This document shows positions 19,952 through 31,878 of a stretch of DNA of 64,000 nucleotides, one piece after another. The DNA is from Paenisporosarcina antarctica (lineage in GTDB: Bacteria; Bacillota; Bacilli; Bacillales_A; Planococcaceae). The stretch lies in NCBI RefSeq assembly GCF_004367585.1, contig NZ_CP038015.1, positions 505,001 through 569,000 of the forward strand. The letters run 5' to 3'. The position numbers were made by a program, and so were the translations under genes. Each line of letters starts with the position of its first letter. Position 1 is the first letter of the stretch. A model generated the notes under the pieces. That model was not told where the DNA came from, ran no database searches, and was given only the letters and a program-made list of their open reading frames with translations.

Positions 19952-21004
19952 ATGAAAAAGTGGATGTTTATGATTATCTTAGTTCTACTAGTTTCTGGCT
20001 GTTCAAAAGATAAAGAAGAAATAGTCGAAGCAGATGAACCAACTTTAGCAGAAAAAGAAGAAAGTTTACTAGAAGATACAGTTGAAAAGGAAGATGTTTC
20101 CTTGCCTTATGTCTCACCTTTTTCTGGAGAACGTTCTGAAGATGAATTTACAAATCGTGCAGTGATTGTAACCATCAACAACCATCCGAAAGCAAGACCT
20201 CAGTCGGGCATTGCGAGTGCTGATATTGTTTATGAAATGGTAGCTGAAGGAAACATTACAAGGTTACTTGCTTTGTACCAAAGTGAACTACCTGAAAATA
20301 TTGGACCTGTAAGAAGTGCGAGAGATTACTTTATTAATATAGCTTCAGGACTCGACGCATTTTACGTAGCACATGGCTATAGTCCTGAAGCAAAACAGAT
20401 GTTAAAAAACGGTGTAGTGGATAACATTAATGGCATGCAGTACGATGGAACGCTCTTTAAACGTTCAAGTGAAAAAGTAGCGCCACATAATTCATACATT
20501 ACTGGTGAAAATGTAATCGACGGCATTGAAAAAATAGGGGCTCGAACCGAAAATGAAAAACCCCCTGTGCTTTCGTTTTATGAGTCTGTACAGGACGTAC
20601 CCCCTGCTGAACTTGCGACAGTGATTGATGTCCGCTATGGTAATAGTGAAGACTTTCACCATGTGTATTCATATGATACAATTACTCAACAATACAATCG
20701 TTCATCGGGTGGGACTGTAACAGTTGATCACGATTCTTTGGAAGATGTTCTCTTAGCTAATGTTATGTTCTTTGAAGTTGTTCATCAAACGATTGATAAA
20801 GCAGGCCGTCAACAACTCGATTTAACTTCTGGAGGGAAAGGCTATTTATTCCAAGCTGGGTATATGAGAGAAATTGAATGGAAACAAGTAGATGGAGTGC
20901 TCACTCCAATGGAAAACGGCCAACCTGCTAAACTCGTTCCGGGGAAATCTTGGATTCATTTAGTTAAAACTGGTATAGACCAAACGGTTACTTTCACACC
21001 CTAG
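19952..21004 (+). CDS. yerB: YerB lipoprotein (DUF3048)
   Basis: A 350-residue surface lipoprotein. Signal peptide residues 1-17 end in the lipobox LVSGC. An acidic linker (about 18-50, rich in Glu) leads to the DUF3048 region with RAVIVTINNHPKARPQSGIA and YEMVAEGNITRLLALYQSE. A C-terminal domain ends with PGKSWIHLVKTG. Function is unknown. It is 14 nt behind yerA with GGGGGAGCC as ribosome site, so the two are co-transcribed. Confidence 0.9.
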   Translation: MKKWMFMIILVLLVSGCSKDKEEIVEADEPTLAEKEESLLEDTVEKEDVSLPYVSPFSGERSEDEFTNRAVIVTINNHPKARPQSGIASADIVYEMVAEGNITRLLALYQSELPENIGPVRSARDYFINIASGLDAFYVAHGYSPEAKQMLKNGVVDNINGMQYDGTLFKRSSEKVAPHNSYITGENVIDGIEKIGARTENEKPPVLSFYESVQDVPPAELATVIDVRYGNSEDFHHVYSYDTITQQYNRSSGGTVTVDHDSLEDVLLANVMFFEVVHQTIDKAGRQQLDLTSGGKGYLFQAGYMREIEWKQVDGVLTPMENGQPAKLVPGKSWIHLVKTGIDQTVTFTP

Positions 21005-21041
21005 TCACTATAAAAGCAAGCTGAAAAAGGAGGTCAATACC

Positions 21042-21362
21042 ATGCAGGTAGATAAAATTCGTGGTCACCAAACAGATCAGCTGTTCAAAGCGATTTTAGA
21101 ATTAAAAGATATGGAAGAGTGCTATAGATTTATAGATGACTTATGTACCATTAGCGAAATTCAATCGCTATCACAGCGTTTCGAAGTTGCACATATGTTA
21201 CGTATGAAGAAAACGTATGAAGTGATTAAAAATGAGACTGGTGCTAGTACCGCAACTATTTCACGCGTGCGTCGTTGTTTCGATTATGGGAACGATACGT
21301 ATGATGAAATGCTTGGCAGATTATATCCAGATGAAAAACCTTTTCAATTTCCAAAGTACTGA
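21042..21362 (+). CDS. yerC: YerC/TrpR-superfamily DNA-binding protein
   Basis: A 106-residue cytosolic protein of the YerC/YecD family in the TrpR superfamily. The helix-turn-helix is NETGASTATISRVRRCFDYG (residues about 64-83). Its regulon is not known to me. AAAGGAGG lies 8 nt before the ATG. It follows yerB by 37 nt, and the hairpin ending this unit overlaps its stop codon. Confidence 0.92.
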   Translation: MQVDKIRGHQTDQLFKAILELKDMEECYRFIDDLCTISEIQSLSQRFEVAHMLRMKKTYEVIKNETGASTATISRVRRCFDYGNDTYDEMLGRLYPDEKPFQFPKY

Positions 21363-21391
21363 ACAGAGACCATCTCTGTTCAGTTTTTTTG
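21359..21391 (+). terminator. Terminator after yerC
   Basis: Perfect stem CTGAACAGAG / CTCTGTTCAG with an ACCAT loop and seven T. The TGA stop of yerC lies in the first arm. Confidence 0.92.
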
Positions 21392-21522
21392 TTATACTGA
21401 TAAGTGAATGTACATTTTCGGATATCACAATAAGAAATTACATGATCTTGTACCATTGTGGCTGCAAGATGTGTTTTTCTGCTAATAGATTAGTGTAAAA
21501 GAATTACGTTAGGTGGGAGCAC

Positions 21523-22215
21523 ATGGAGTATTTAAATTGGCGTCATGTTTTTAAACTAGATCCTGCAAAGGAAATTTCAGATGTAGCGCTAACGCGTGTG
21601 TGTCAATCTGGAACAGACGCCATTCTAGTTGGCGGAACAGATGGCGTGACCCATGACTTAGTGTTGGACTTATTGTTAAGAGTTAGAAGATATAAAGTGC
21701 CGGTTGCACTGGAAATTTCTACTATAGAATGTATTACACCAGGATTTGATTTTTACTTTATTCCTACTGTGCTAAATAGTAGAAAAACTACTTGGGTTAA
21801 AGACATGCAAGTGGAAGCAATTAAAGAATTTGGTGACTTCATGAACTGGGATGAAATTGTACCAGAAGGCTACTGTATTTTAAATCCAGATTGTAAAGTA
21901 GCACAGGTTACCGAAGCGCAAACAGATTTATCTAAGGGTGAAGTGATTGCCCATGCAAGATTAGCGGAACACTATTTTAAACTGCCCATTTTTTATGTGG
22001 AATATAGCGGTATTTATGGCGATCCTAACATAGTAAGAGCAGCAAAAAATGTGTTAAAGAAGACTCGTTTATTTTATGGTGGAGGTATAACTTCAGTGAG
22101 ACAAGCGACTGAAATGGCAAGGATTGCCGACACAGTTGTGGTGGGAAATCATCTCTATGATAATTTAAATGAAGCATTAGAAACAGTGAAAGCTGTGCAT
22201 ACCGTGTCACTTTGA
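21523..22215 (+). CDS. pcrB: Heptaprenylglyceryl phosphate synthase PcrB
   Basis: A 230-residue TIM-barrel prenyltransferase that joins heptaprenyl diphosphate to glycerol-1-phosphate, making an archaeal-type ether lipid precursor in Bacillales. Typical segments are KLDPAKEI, ILVGGTDGVTHD, FYVEYSGIYGDP and the phosphate-binding LFYGGGITSVRQA. GTGGGAG lies 7 nt before the ATG. It starts the pcrB-pcrA-ligA-camS cluster. Confidence 0.95.
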   Translation: MEYLNWRHVFKLDPAKEISDVALTRVCQSGTDAILVGGTDGVTHDLVLDLLLRVRRYKVPVALEISTIECITPGFDFYFIPTVLNSRKTTWVKDMQVEAIKEFGDFMNWDEIVPEGYCILNPDCKVAQVTEAQTDLSKGEVIAHARLAEHYFKLPIFYVEYSGIYGDPNIVRAAKNVLKKTRLFYGGGITSVRQATEMARIADTVVVGNHLYDNLNEALETVKAVHTVSL

Positions 22216-22274
22216 CAATTGGCTGAAGCAGTTTATAATAAAAGAACTAGCGTTCGTAAAAAGGATGGTGCACT

Positions 22275-24505
22275 ATGGAAGTTGTTGTAAAGAATTTATT
22301 AAAAGGGATGAATCCCGAACAAGAAAGAGCTGTAAAGGCAACTGAAGGACCTCTTCTTATCATGGCTGGAGCGGGTTCAGGTAAAACGCGTGTATTAACG
22401 CATAGAATCGCTTATTTAGTCGTAGAAAAAGAAGTATATCCTTCTAAAATATTAGCCATTACATTTACTAATAAAGCGGCAAAAGAAATGCGTAATCGTA
22501 TAGATGGAATACTTGGAAATGGTACAGGAAATAGTATGTGGGTATCGACATTTCACTCGATGTGTGTGCGTATTTTACGCCGCGACATTGATAAACTTGG
22601 TTATTCAAAAAGCTTTTCTATTTTAGATACATCGGAGCAGTTAACCGTGATTAAACGTATTTTAAAAGACCAAAATATTGATCCGAAAAAATATGATCCA
22701 CGTTCGATGTTAAATGTAATTAGCTCTGCAAAAAATGAGTGCATAGACGCCGAAACATTTGCGGGTCAAGCAAATCAATTTAATCCGTTTGAGAAGACAG
22801 CATCAGAAGTTTACACTGCGTATAATAAACGTCTTCGTAAAAATCAATCCCTCGACTTTGATGATTTAATCATGACAACTTTAACTCTCTTCAAACGTGT
22901 CCCAGAGGTCTTGGAGTTTTATCAAAATAAATTTCACTATATTCATGTCGATGAGTACCAAGATACGAATAAAGCCCAATATGAAGTGGTACAGATGTTA
23001 GCGAAGAAATTCAATAACCTATGTGTAGTTGGTGACTCGGATCAATCAATTTATCGCTGGCGCGGAGCAGATATTCAAAATATCATGTCTTTTGAAAAAG
23101 ACTATCCAAAGGCACAAGTCATTATGCTTGAGCAAAACTATCGCTCAACCAAGCATATTTTGAAGGCAGCCAATGATGTTATTGGAAATAACACGGGTCG
23201 CTTTCCAAAAGAATTACGAACTGATAATGGTCCCGGCGAACAGATAAATCTCTATAAAGCATATGACGAACAGCAGGAATCACAATTTGTTGTCAAAACG
23301 ATTCAAGAATTGATGCAAAAAGACAATCGTCGTTTCGATGACTTCGCAGTTTTATATCGTACCAACGCACAGTCTCGAGTGATGGAGGAAGTATTACTTA
23401 AATCAAATATGTCCTACACCATTGTTGGCGGTACGAAGTTCTATGACCGCAAAGAGATTAAAGACTTACTATGTTATTTACGATTAATTGCCAACAATGA
23501 AGATGACTTAGCGCTGGCACGTGTCATAAACGAACCAAAGCGAAACATTGGGGCCACCTCCTTTGAACGAATGGCAAGATTTGCATTTGAACAAGATCGT
23601 TCAATTTTTGATGCACTTCAAGAAGTAGACTTCATGGGCTTGCCTGCTAGAGCTGCAAACGAAGCAGCTAAATTCCACCAAATGATGGATGGATTCAGTA
23701 AGATGCAGGAGTTTCTTTCTGTCACAGAGCTCGTTGAACAAGTGTTAGATAAAAGCGGGTATCGTAACATGCTGCGCAATGAAAAGACCATTGAATCAGA
23801 AAGTCGTATGGAAAATATTGAAGAGTTTTTATCTGTAACCAAAGCGTTTGAAGAACGCAGCGAAGATAAAACACTCGTTTCATTTTTAACTGATTTAGCG
23901 CTAATTTCAGATTTAGATAAGTTAGATAATGATGAAGATGTGTCTAAAGGGAAAGTGGTCCTGATGACGATGCACGCTGCCAAAGGACTTGAGTTTCCTG
24001 TGGTGTTCATTATTGGTGTAGAGGAGAACGTCTTTCCACATTCCCGTTCAATCGGCGACAATGACGAAATGGAAGAAGAGCGTCGTCTTATGTACGTAGG
24101 CATTACACGTGCTGAAGAGCGTTTATATATAACATGTGCACAAACGCGAACATTGTTTGGCCGTAGTGGCTATAACAATCCTTCACGATTTATCGCGGAG
24201 ATTTCAGAAGATATAGTAGAACAAGTCATCTTGAAAAAGTCTGCTGCAACTGGAAAAAGTAAAACTACCCGTCGAGCTGTTACTAGCACAACACGACCAG
24301 CTGTTGAACGACCTGAATATAAAACTTCAGGCGGTGACAAGCTTGGATGGACAACCGGTGACAAAGCCGTGCATAAAAAATGGGGCGTAGGTACAGTTGT
24401 AAGTGTACGCGGAGAAGGTGAAAACACAGAAATCGATATTGCTTTCCCAAGTCCAATCGGCATTAAACGATTATTAGCTAAATTTGCACCAGTTGAAAAA
24501 GGTTG

Positions 24506-24506
<1 letters not shown>
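22275..24506 (+). CDS. pcrA: ATP-dependent DNA helicase PcrA
   Basis: UvrD/Rep-type superfamily 1A helicase, 743 residues, acting in repair and plasmid/rolling-circle replication. Walker A is [11 protein letters not shown] (about 32-42). Motif II is VDEYQDTN, motif [17 protein letters not shown], motif IV EQNYRST, motif [15 protein letters not shown] and motif [13 protein letters not shown]. The C-terminal tail (about 685-740) is the RNA-polymerase-interacting Tudor-like fold with [12 protein letters not shown]. The stop overlaps a possible 38-codon frame as TGATG. Confidence 0.97.
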
Positions 24507-26621
<2,115 letters not shown>

Positions 26622-26637
26622 AGGAGCCCTTCCGATA

Positions 26638-27780
26638 ATGAAACGATTTAGCTGGATTCCAGCCATGATTTCTATAGCGTTACTTTCAGGATGTATGCCA
26701 AATGCAGATAAAGATACGGAAATCATCACTGAAACAGAAAAGACCAAAGAAGATTCTGCAATTATTCCAAGTGTGCAAATATCTGAACAATATTACCGTA
26801 CGCTTTTACCTTATGAACAAAGTGCCAGTCGAGGTTTAGTCGTCTCCAAAATATATACAAAATATGATTTAAAAGAAGTTGAAAACGGTTTACTTCGTTT
26901 ATCCCAACGAACGTTTTCACCAGACGATTACTTTTTTCAAGAAGGTCAAACTCTTGATAGTAGTGAACTAAATCTATGGTTAGCAAGAAGTTCACAATCA
27001 GAATTCGGCTTAAATCCTCCTCGACCAAAGGAAGGCAATATGACAGCTGAATTGGCCAAAACTGCACCTGTGTATTTGGCACATATTGTGGAACAAAACT
27101 ATTTAGTTAAAACAAAAGATAATAAAATCCAACTCGCTGGTATTTCCATCGGACTTGCCATGAACTCTAACTACTATTATCAAAAAGAAGATTTTGGTGC
27201 AACGTACGAAGAGTCAATTCCACAGGCTAAAATCAAAGAAAATGGTAGAAAGATGGCAAATGAAATTGTTAAACGTATGCGTGCAATGGAAGGTCTGGAG
27301 AACATCCCTATTACAGTGGGGATATTTAAACAAGAGAGTCGTAACTCGATTGTTCCAGGCAGTTATTTTGAGTACGGAGTCGCAGCGAAAGGAAAAGCAG
27401 CTTTAGATGGTTGGACAAGCTTGAATGAAGAATATGTACTATTCCCTCAACCCATCACTGAGGAAAAATATCGTGATGTCGGCCAATCATTTAATAATTT
27501 TAAACAAGATATAGAAAAGTATTTTTCGAACTATACAAGTGTTGTTGGAACTGGATTCTATCAAGATGATAGCATTAAAAAAATGACGATTGAAATACCG
27601 ATTCAATTTTATGGAGCGGCTGAACTAGTAGGTTTCACCCAATATATGACCGGACTGGTGATGGACCATTTCCCAGCTTCCATGCATGTAGAAGTAAATG
27701 TCACTTCGATTAACGGAGCGGAAGCATTAGTCATCAAAAAAGCTGATGAAACTGAACCGTATGTACACATTTACGACTAG
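26638..27780 (+). CDS. camS: CamS family sex-pheromone lipoprotein (YerH)
   Basis: A 380-residue lipoprotein. The signal peptide ends with the lipobox LLSGC (Cys19). The rest is the CamS domain, with YYRTLLPYEQSASRGLVVSK near the start and MTGLVMDHFPASMHVEVNV near the end. In staphylococci and enterococci the CamS signal peptide is processed into a peptide pheromone; whether that happens here is unknown. AAGGAGCCCTT lies before the ATG, 16 nt behind ligA, so it belongs to the pcrB-ligA cluster. Confidence 0.93.
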   Translation: MKRFSWIPAMISIALLSGCMPNADKDTEIITETEKTKEDSAIIPSVQISEQYYRTLLPYEQSASRGLVVSKIYTKYDLKEVENGLLRLSQRTFSPDDYFFQEGQTLDSSELNLWLARSSQSEFGLNPPRPKEGNMTAELAKTAPVYLAHIVEQNYLVKTKDNKIQLAGISIGLAMNSNYYYQKEDFGATYEESIPQAKIKENGRKMANEIVKRMRAMEGLENIPITVGIFKQESRNSIVPGSYFEYGVAAKGKAALDGWTSLNEEYVLFPQPITEEKYRDVGQSFNNFKQDIEKYFSNYTSVVGTGFYQDDSIKKMTIEIPIQFYGAAELVGFTQYMTGLVMDHFPASMHVEVNVTSINGAEALVIKKADETEPYVHIYD

Positions 27781-27868
27781 TCAAAAGATAGGAATAGTTT
27801 AAATGCTGTTTCTATGCGTAAAAAATGATATGATATTGGGTATGATTGTGAATTCGGAGGTGTGAAAA

Positions 27869-28159
27869 ATGGCGAATATAACAAAAGAAGAAGTAAAACA
27901 TGTAGCCCATTTAGCTCGTCTTGCCATTACAGATGAAGATGCTGAAATGTTTGCAGGTCAACTTGAGGCAATTACTAATTTTGCTGAGCAATTAAATGAA
28001 CTAGACACAACAAATGTAGTACCAACAACACATGTCTTACCATTAGTAAATGTCATGCGTGAAGATAAGTCAGTCCCAGGACTAGACCGTGACAAAATGA
28101 TGAAAAATGTTCGTGAGCAAGAAGCGGGCCAAGTAAAAGTACCATCAATCTTAGACTGA
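27869..28159 (+). CDS. gatC: Asp-tRNA(Asn)/Glu-tRNA(Gln) amidotransferase subunit GatC
   Basis: A 96-residue stabilising subunit of the GatCAB transamidase, with the typical start [17 protein letters not shown] and C-terminal [28 protein letters not shown] precedes the ATG. First gene of the gatCAB operon. Confidence 0.96.
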   Translation: MANITKEEVKHVAHLARLAITDEDAEMFAGQLEAITNFAEQLNELDTTNVVPTTHVLPLVNVMREDKSVPGLDRDKMMKNVREQEAGQVKVPSILD

Positions 28160-28183
28160 TTTTGAAGTAAGGAGGGACTCCAC

Positions 28184-29653
28184 ATGACATTATTTAACCA
28201 CTCAGCTAGTGAACTTCAAGCAAAGATACATAATAAAGAGCTTTCAATTGCTGATTTGACAGCTGAAGCGTATAACCGTATTGAATCTTTAGACGGCGAC
28301 GTTAAAGCCTTTTTAGCATTAAATAAAGAACAAGCAAGTGCGCAAGCAAAAGAAATGGACCAAGTGCCTGTTTCTGAACGTGGACCTTTATTTGGTTTAC
28401 CAATTGGCGTAAAAGACAATATCGTAACAGAAGGTTTAGAAACTACAAGTGGTTCTAAAATCTTGCAAGGATTTAACCCGATTTATGACGCAACAGTTGT
28501 TCGCAAACTACGCGAAGCTGGTATGATCACGATTGGTAAATTAAACATGGATGAATTCGCAATGGGTTCATCTACTGAAAACTCGGCTTACCAAATCACA
28601 CGCAACCCGTGGGATTTAGAACGAGTTCCAGGTGGTTCATCAGGTGGCTCTGCAGCTTCAGTCGCTGCAGGTGAAGTACCATTTTCTTTAGGATCAGATA
28701 CAGGCGGTTCAATTCGTCAGCCTGCCGCATTCTGTGGTGTTGTTGGAATGAAACCAACTTACGGACGTGTATCTCGTTTTGGACTAATAGCTTTCGCATC
28801 ATCTCTTGACCAAATCGGGCCAATTACGCGTAACGTACGAGACAATGCACTTTTACTTGAAGCAATTTCAGGTGTCGATGAAAACGATACAACGTCTGCA
28901 AATGTAGATGTACCAAGCTTTGTAGAGTCATTAACCGGTGATATTAAAGGACTTCGTATAGGTGTTCCTTCAGAATATTTAGGAGAGGGTGTTAGCGAAG
29001 ATGTGAAGCAATCTGTGTTAGAAGCGCTAAAAGTGTTAGAATCACTTGGCGCAACATGGGAAGAAGTTTCACTTCCGCACTCTAAATACGGCTTAGCTAC
29101 TTACTACTTACTTTCTTCATCTGAAGCGTCTTCTAACTTGGCTCGTTTTGACGGAATTCGTTATGGTTTCCGCGCAGAAAACGTTGATTCGTTAATTGAT
29201 TTATACAAAGAAACACGTGCTCAAGGTTTCGGTAACGAAGTAAAACGTCGTATCATGCTTGGAACATTCGCACTTAGCGCAGGTTCTTATGATGCGTATT
29301 ATAAAAAAGCGCAACAAGTTCGTACATTGATCAAACAAGATTTTGATCAAGTATTTGAAAAATACGATGTCATTATTGGCCCAACTACGCCAACTCCAGC
29401 ATTTAAAGTGGGCGAGAAAAATGCTGATCCATTAACGATGTATGCAAATGATATTTTAACAATCCCTGTAAACTTAGCAGGTGTTCCAGGAATTTCGATT
29501 CCATGTGGTTTCTCTGAAGGTTTACCACTTGGTCTGCAAATTATCGGGAAACACTTTGACGAAGCAACGATTTATCGTGTTGCACATGCCTACGAGCAAG
29601 CAACGAGCTTCCATAAAGAAACTCCTCAAATTTGGGAGGGAGCACAATCATGA
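28184..29653 (+). CDS. gatA: Amidotransferase subunit GatA
   Basis: Amidase-signature family subunit of 489 residues; it releases ammonia from glutamine for transamidation of mischarged tRNA. The catalytic Ser-cisSer-Lys triad lies in PIGVKDNI (Lys about 79) and [13 protein letters not shown] (about 149-161), followed by [28 protein letters not shown] gives a strong ribosome site. It overlaps gatB by 4 nt. Confidence 0.97.
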   Translation: MTLFNHSASELQAKIHNKELSIADLTAEAYNRIESLDGDVKAFLALNKEQASAQAKEMDQVPVSERGPLFGLPIGVKDNIVTEGLETTSGSKILQGFNPIYDATVVRKLREAGMITIGKLNMDEFAMGSSTENSAYQITRNPWDLERVPGGSSGGSAASVAAGEVPFSLGSDTGGSIRQPAAFCGVVGMKPTYGRVSRFGLIAFASSLDQIGPITRNVRDNALLLEAISGVDENDTTSANVDVPSFVESLTGDIKGLRIGVPSEYLGEGVSEDVKQSVLEALKVLESLGATWEEVSLPHSKYGLATYYLLSSSEASSNLARFDGIRYGFRAENVDSLIDLYKETRAQGFGNEVKRRIMLGTFALSAGSYDAYYKKAQQVRTLIKQDFDQVFEKYDVIIGPTTPTPAFKVGEKNADPLTMYANDILTIPVNLAGVPGISIPCGFSEGLPLGLQIIGKHFDEATIYRVAHAYEQATSFHKETPQIWEGAQS

Positions 29654-31080
29654 ACTTTGAAACAGTTATTGGTTTAGAAATTCACGTAGAATTGAAAACA
29701 GAATCAAAAATGTTTTCACCATCACCTAACCATTTTGGTGCAGAACCAAATACCAATACACATGTAATCGACCTTGGATATCCAGGTGTATTACCTGTTG
29801 TTAATAAACGTGCAATTGATTTCGGTATGAAAGCCGCAATGGCCTTGAACTGTGAAATCTCGACACACTCAAAATTCGATCGCAAAAATTACTTCTATCC
29901 AGATAATCCAAAAGCATACCAAATCTCTCAATTCGATCAACCAATCGGTGAAAATGGATGGGTTGAAATTGAAGTTGACGGCTACAAAAAACGCATCGGA
30001 ATTACTCGTTTGCATTTAGAAGAAGATGCTGGTAAATTATCGCACACGGATAAAGGATATTCGCTAGTCGACTATAACCGTCAAGGTACGCCATTAATTG
30101 AAATCGTGTCGGAACCTGACATTCGCACACCAGCAGAAGCGTATGCATACTTGGAAAAAGTGAAATCAATTATCCAGTACACAGGCGTTTCGGATTGTAA
30201 AATGGAAGAAGGCTCACTTCGCTGTGATGCCAATATTTCACTACGTCCTTACGGTCAAGAACAATTTGGTACAAAAGCAGAATTGAAAAACTTAAATTCA
30301 TTTAGCTATGTCCGTCGTGGCTTAGAACATGAAGAAGTGCGCCAAGCACAAGTCTTACTTTCTGGTGGAGAAATCTTACAAGAAACTCGTCGTTTTGACG
30401 ATGCGACAGGCAAGACATTGCTTATGCGTGTAAAAGAAGGATCAGATGATTACCGTTACTTCCCAGAACCAGACTTAGTCGATTTAGTTATTGACCAAGA
30501 ATGGATGGATCGTATCCGTGCAAGTATTCCTGAATTACCAGATGCGCGTAAAATACGCTACGTTGAAGAATTAGGCTTGCCATCTTATGATGCAATGGTC
30601 TTAACGTTGACGAAAGAAATGTCTGATTTCTTCGAAGAAACGATTGCTTTAGGAGCCGATACAAAGCTTGCATCGAACTGGATGATGGGTGAAGTATCTG
30701 CATACTTAAATGTCGATCAAAAAGAGTTACATGATACGAAGCTAACGCCTGTAGGATTAGCAGGAATCATCAATTTAATCAGCGATGGTACGATTTCATC
30801 GAAAATAGCGAAAAAAGTTTTCAAAGAGCTTGCTGATAATGGTGGAACTGCTGAACAAGTCGTTAAAGATAAAGGCTTAGTTCAAATTTCAGATGAAGGT
30901 GCACTTCGTGACATCGTTACTAAAACACTTGATGCGAACGCACAATCAATTGAAGACTATAAAAATGGTAAAGATCGTGCAATTGGCTTCCTAGTCGGTC
31001 AAATCATGAAAGCTACAAAAGGACAAGCCAACCCACCGCTTGTTAATAAAATCTTACTTGATGAAATTTCAAAACGATAG
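29650..31080 (+). CDS. gatB: Amidotransferase subunit GatB
   Basis: A 476-residue subunit that phosphorylates the aspartyl/glutamyl-tRNA and delivers the amide. Characteristic segments are [39 protein letters not shown] and [11 protein letters not shown]; the C-terminal Yqey-like tail ends in [17 protein letters not shown] at 29650 (ATGA overlap with gatA, GGGAGGGAGC upstream) is preferred over the in-frame codon at 29632. Confidence 0.97.
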   Translation: MNFETVIGLEIHVELKTESKMFSPSPNHFGAEPNTNTHVIDLGYPGVLPVVNKRAIDFGMKAAMALNCEISTHSKFDRKNYFYPDNPKAYQISQFDQPIGENGWVEIEVDGYKKRIGITRLHLEEDAGKLSHTDKGYSLVDYNRQGTPLIEIVSEPDIRTPAEAYAYLEKVKSIIQYTGVSDCKMEEGSLRCDANISLRPYGQEQFGTKAELKNLNSFSYVRRGLEHEEVRQAQVLLSGGEILQETRRFDDATGKTLLMRVKEGSDDYRYFPEPDLVDLVIDQEWMDRIRASIPELPDARKIRYVEELGLPSYDAMVLTLTKEMSDFFEETIALGADTKLASNWMMGEVSAYLNVDQKELHDTKLTPVGLAGIINLISDGTISSKIAKKVFKELADNGGTAEQVVKDKGLVQISDEGALRDIVTKTLDANAQSIEDYKNGKDRAIGFLVGQIMKATKGQANPPLVNKILLDEISKR

Positions 31081-31088
31081 ATTGAAGC

Positions 31089-31122
31089 AAGCGACTCCAG
31101 GTTATTGGGGTCGCTTTTTTTT
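31089..31122 (+). terminator. gatCAB terminator
   Basis: Stem AGCGACTCC / GGGGTCGCT with an AGGTTATT loop and a run of eight T, 9 nt after the gatB stop. Confidence 0.92.
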
Positions 31123-31272
31123 GCCATTGTTTGTGCCCTAATTACGTTTCCGTGTCACTATGGAGGGAATCCACAGCACCATAACTTCAAGAATTGAAGG
31201 GACGAGGGAAGTGGTTAATACTGCGTCGACTGGTTTTTTCGCGTCGCTTTAAACGGCACCATAACCTAGAGA

Positions 31273-31322
31273 AAAAAAGCCAAGGGTTGTGACAGACAGA
31301 GTCACATTCCTTGGCTTTTTCC
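31273..31322. terminator. Strong two-way hairpin
   Basis: AAAAAGCCAAGG pairs with CCTTGGCTTTTT, and an inner GTGAC/GTCAC extends the stem. A-run and T-run flank it, so it could end transcripts in either direction. No gene lies between it and the gatB terminator. Confidence 0.75.
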
Positions 31323-31449
31323 ATCAGGCGATTTTAGGGAGGGTGTGCATCCCACGCTTTCTGCTTGTTTGCAATCCTGCAAAACTACAAAGAAGGATAT
31401 TACACACTGTAACGTGCTCGTTTCTTCAAAACGAGATGGCGAGCGACAG

Positions 31450-31554
31450 CTCAGTTGTAATTTTTGGCTGTCACGTTGTAAATATGGAAGGTGACGTTGT
31501 AAAAAAAGACACTCACGTTGTAAAAATCGCGGTTCTCGTTGTAATAGTAAAATT
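31450..31554 (+). repeat. 21-bp-period array of TCACGTTGTAAA
   Basis: The core (T)CACGTTGTAA begins at 31450, 31471, 31492, 31513 and 31534, five units exactly 21 bp apart; GTTGTAA is invariant in all five. The remaining 10 bp of each unit differ. A related but off-register CACTGTAACGTG lies at 31405. The core is unrelated to the GAAGCSGAWTAAA family, yet the period is the same. Confidence 0.88.
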
Positions 31555-31756
31555 ATGGGAGGTTCTAGACTCCCGTCATTATGTGAAATTCATTCATACG
31601 TAGCATAAAGAATATACGAAACCATAAAAAGAGGCCGAAATTGTATCTTCGGCCGCATACTTACTAAAAAGTTAGAGTCTATTCTCTAAATTACCAAACT
31701 CAAAACACTATGTGCATGTAGGTTGCAGGCGCGCACCGCCGCAGGATTGACTATAC

Positions 31757-31802
31757 GAAAAAATGCGGTTAAAGCGACAAATCCACTTAACCGCATTTTT
31801 CA
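31757..31802 (-). terminator. Terminator of the trkH/ktrB-like gene
   Basis: Stem AAAATGCGGTTAA / TTAACCGCATTTT around a 14-nt loop. On the minus strand it ends in six T. It lies about 80 nt beyond the stop of the channel gene. Confidence 0.85.
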
Positions 31803-31878
31803 AAGCTATATTGCAGCTGGATTGTGATCCAAAGCTAACTGGAAAATCTACTCACACAGAATGGTAAATCCATTTCCA

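Larger units (their letters stand above)
31123..31756. other. Gene-free hairpin- and repeat-rich gap
   Basis: No supported gene. It contains GCACCATAAC twice about 78 bp apart, the strong hairpin at 31273-31322, the 21-bp array at 31450-31554, and a stem GGCCGAA/TTCGGCC at 31633-31654 without a T-run. A 104-codon frame (31289-31603) runs through both the hairpin and the array and is not called. Confidence 0.6.

Noticed and set aside
31289-31603. A 104-codon plus-strand frame
   Set aside because: It starts in the arm of a strong terminator hairpin and runs through the 21-bp array; TTGTAA repeats explain its residue pattern.
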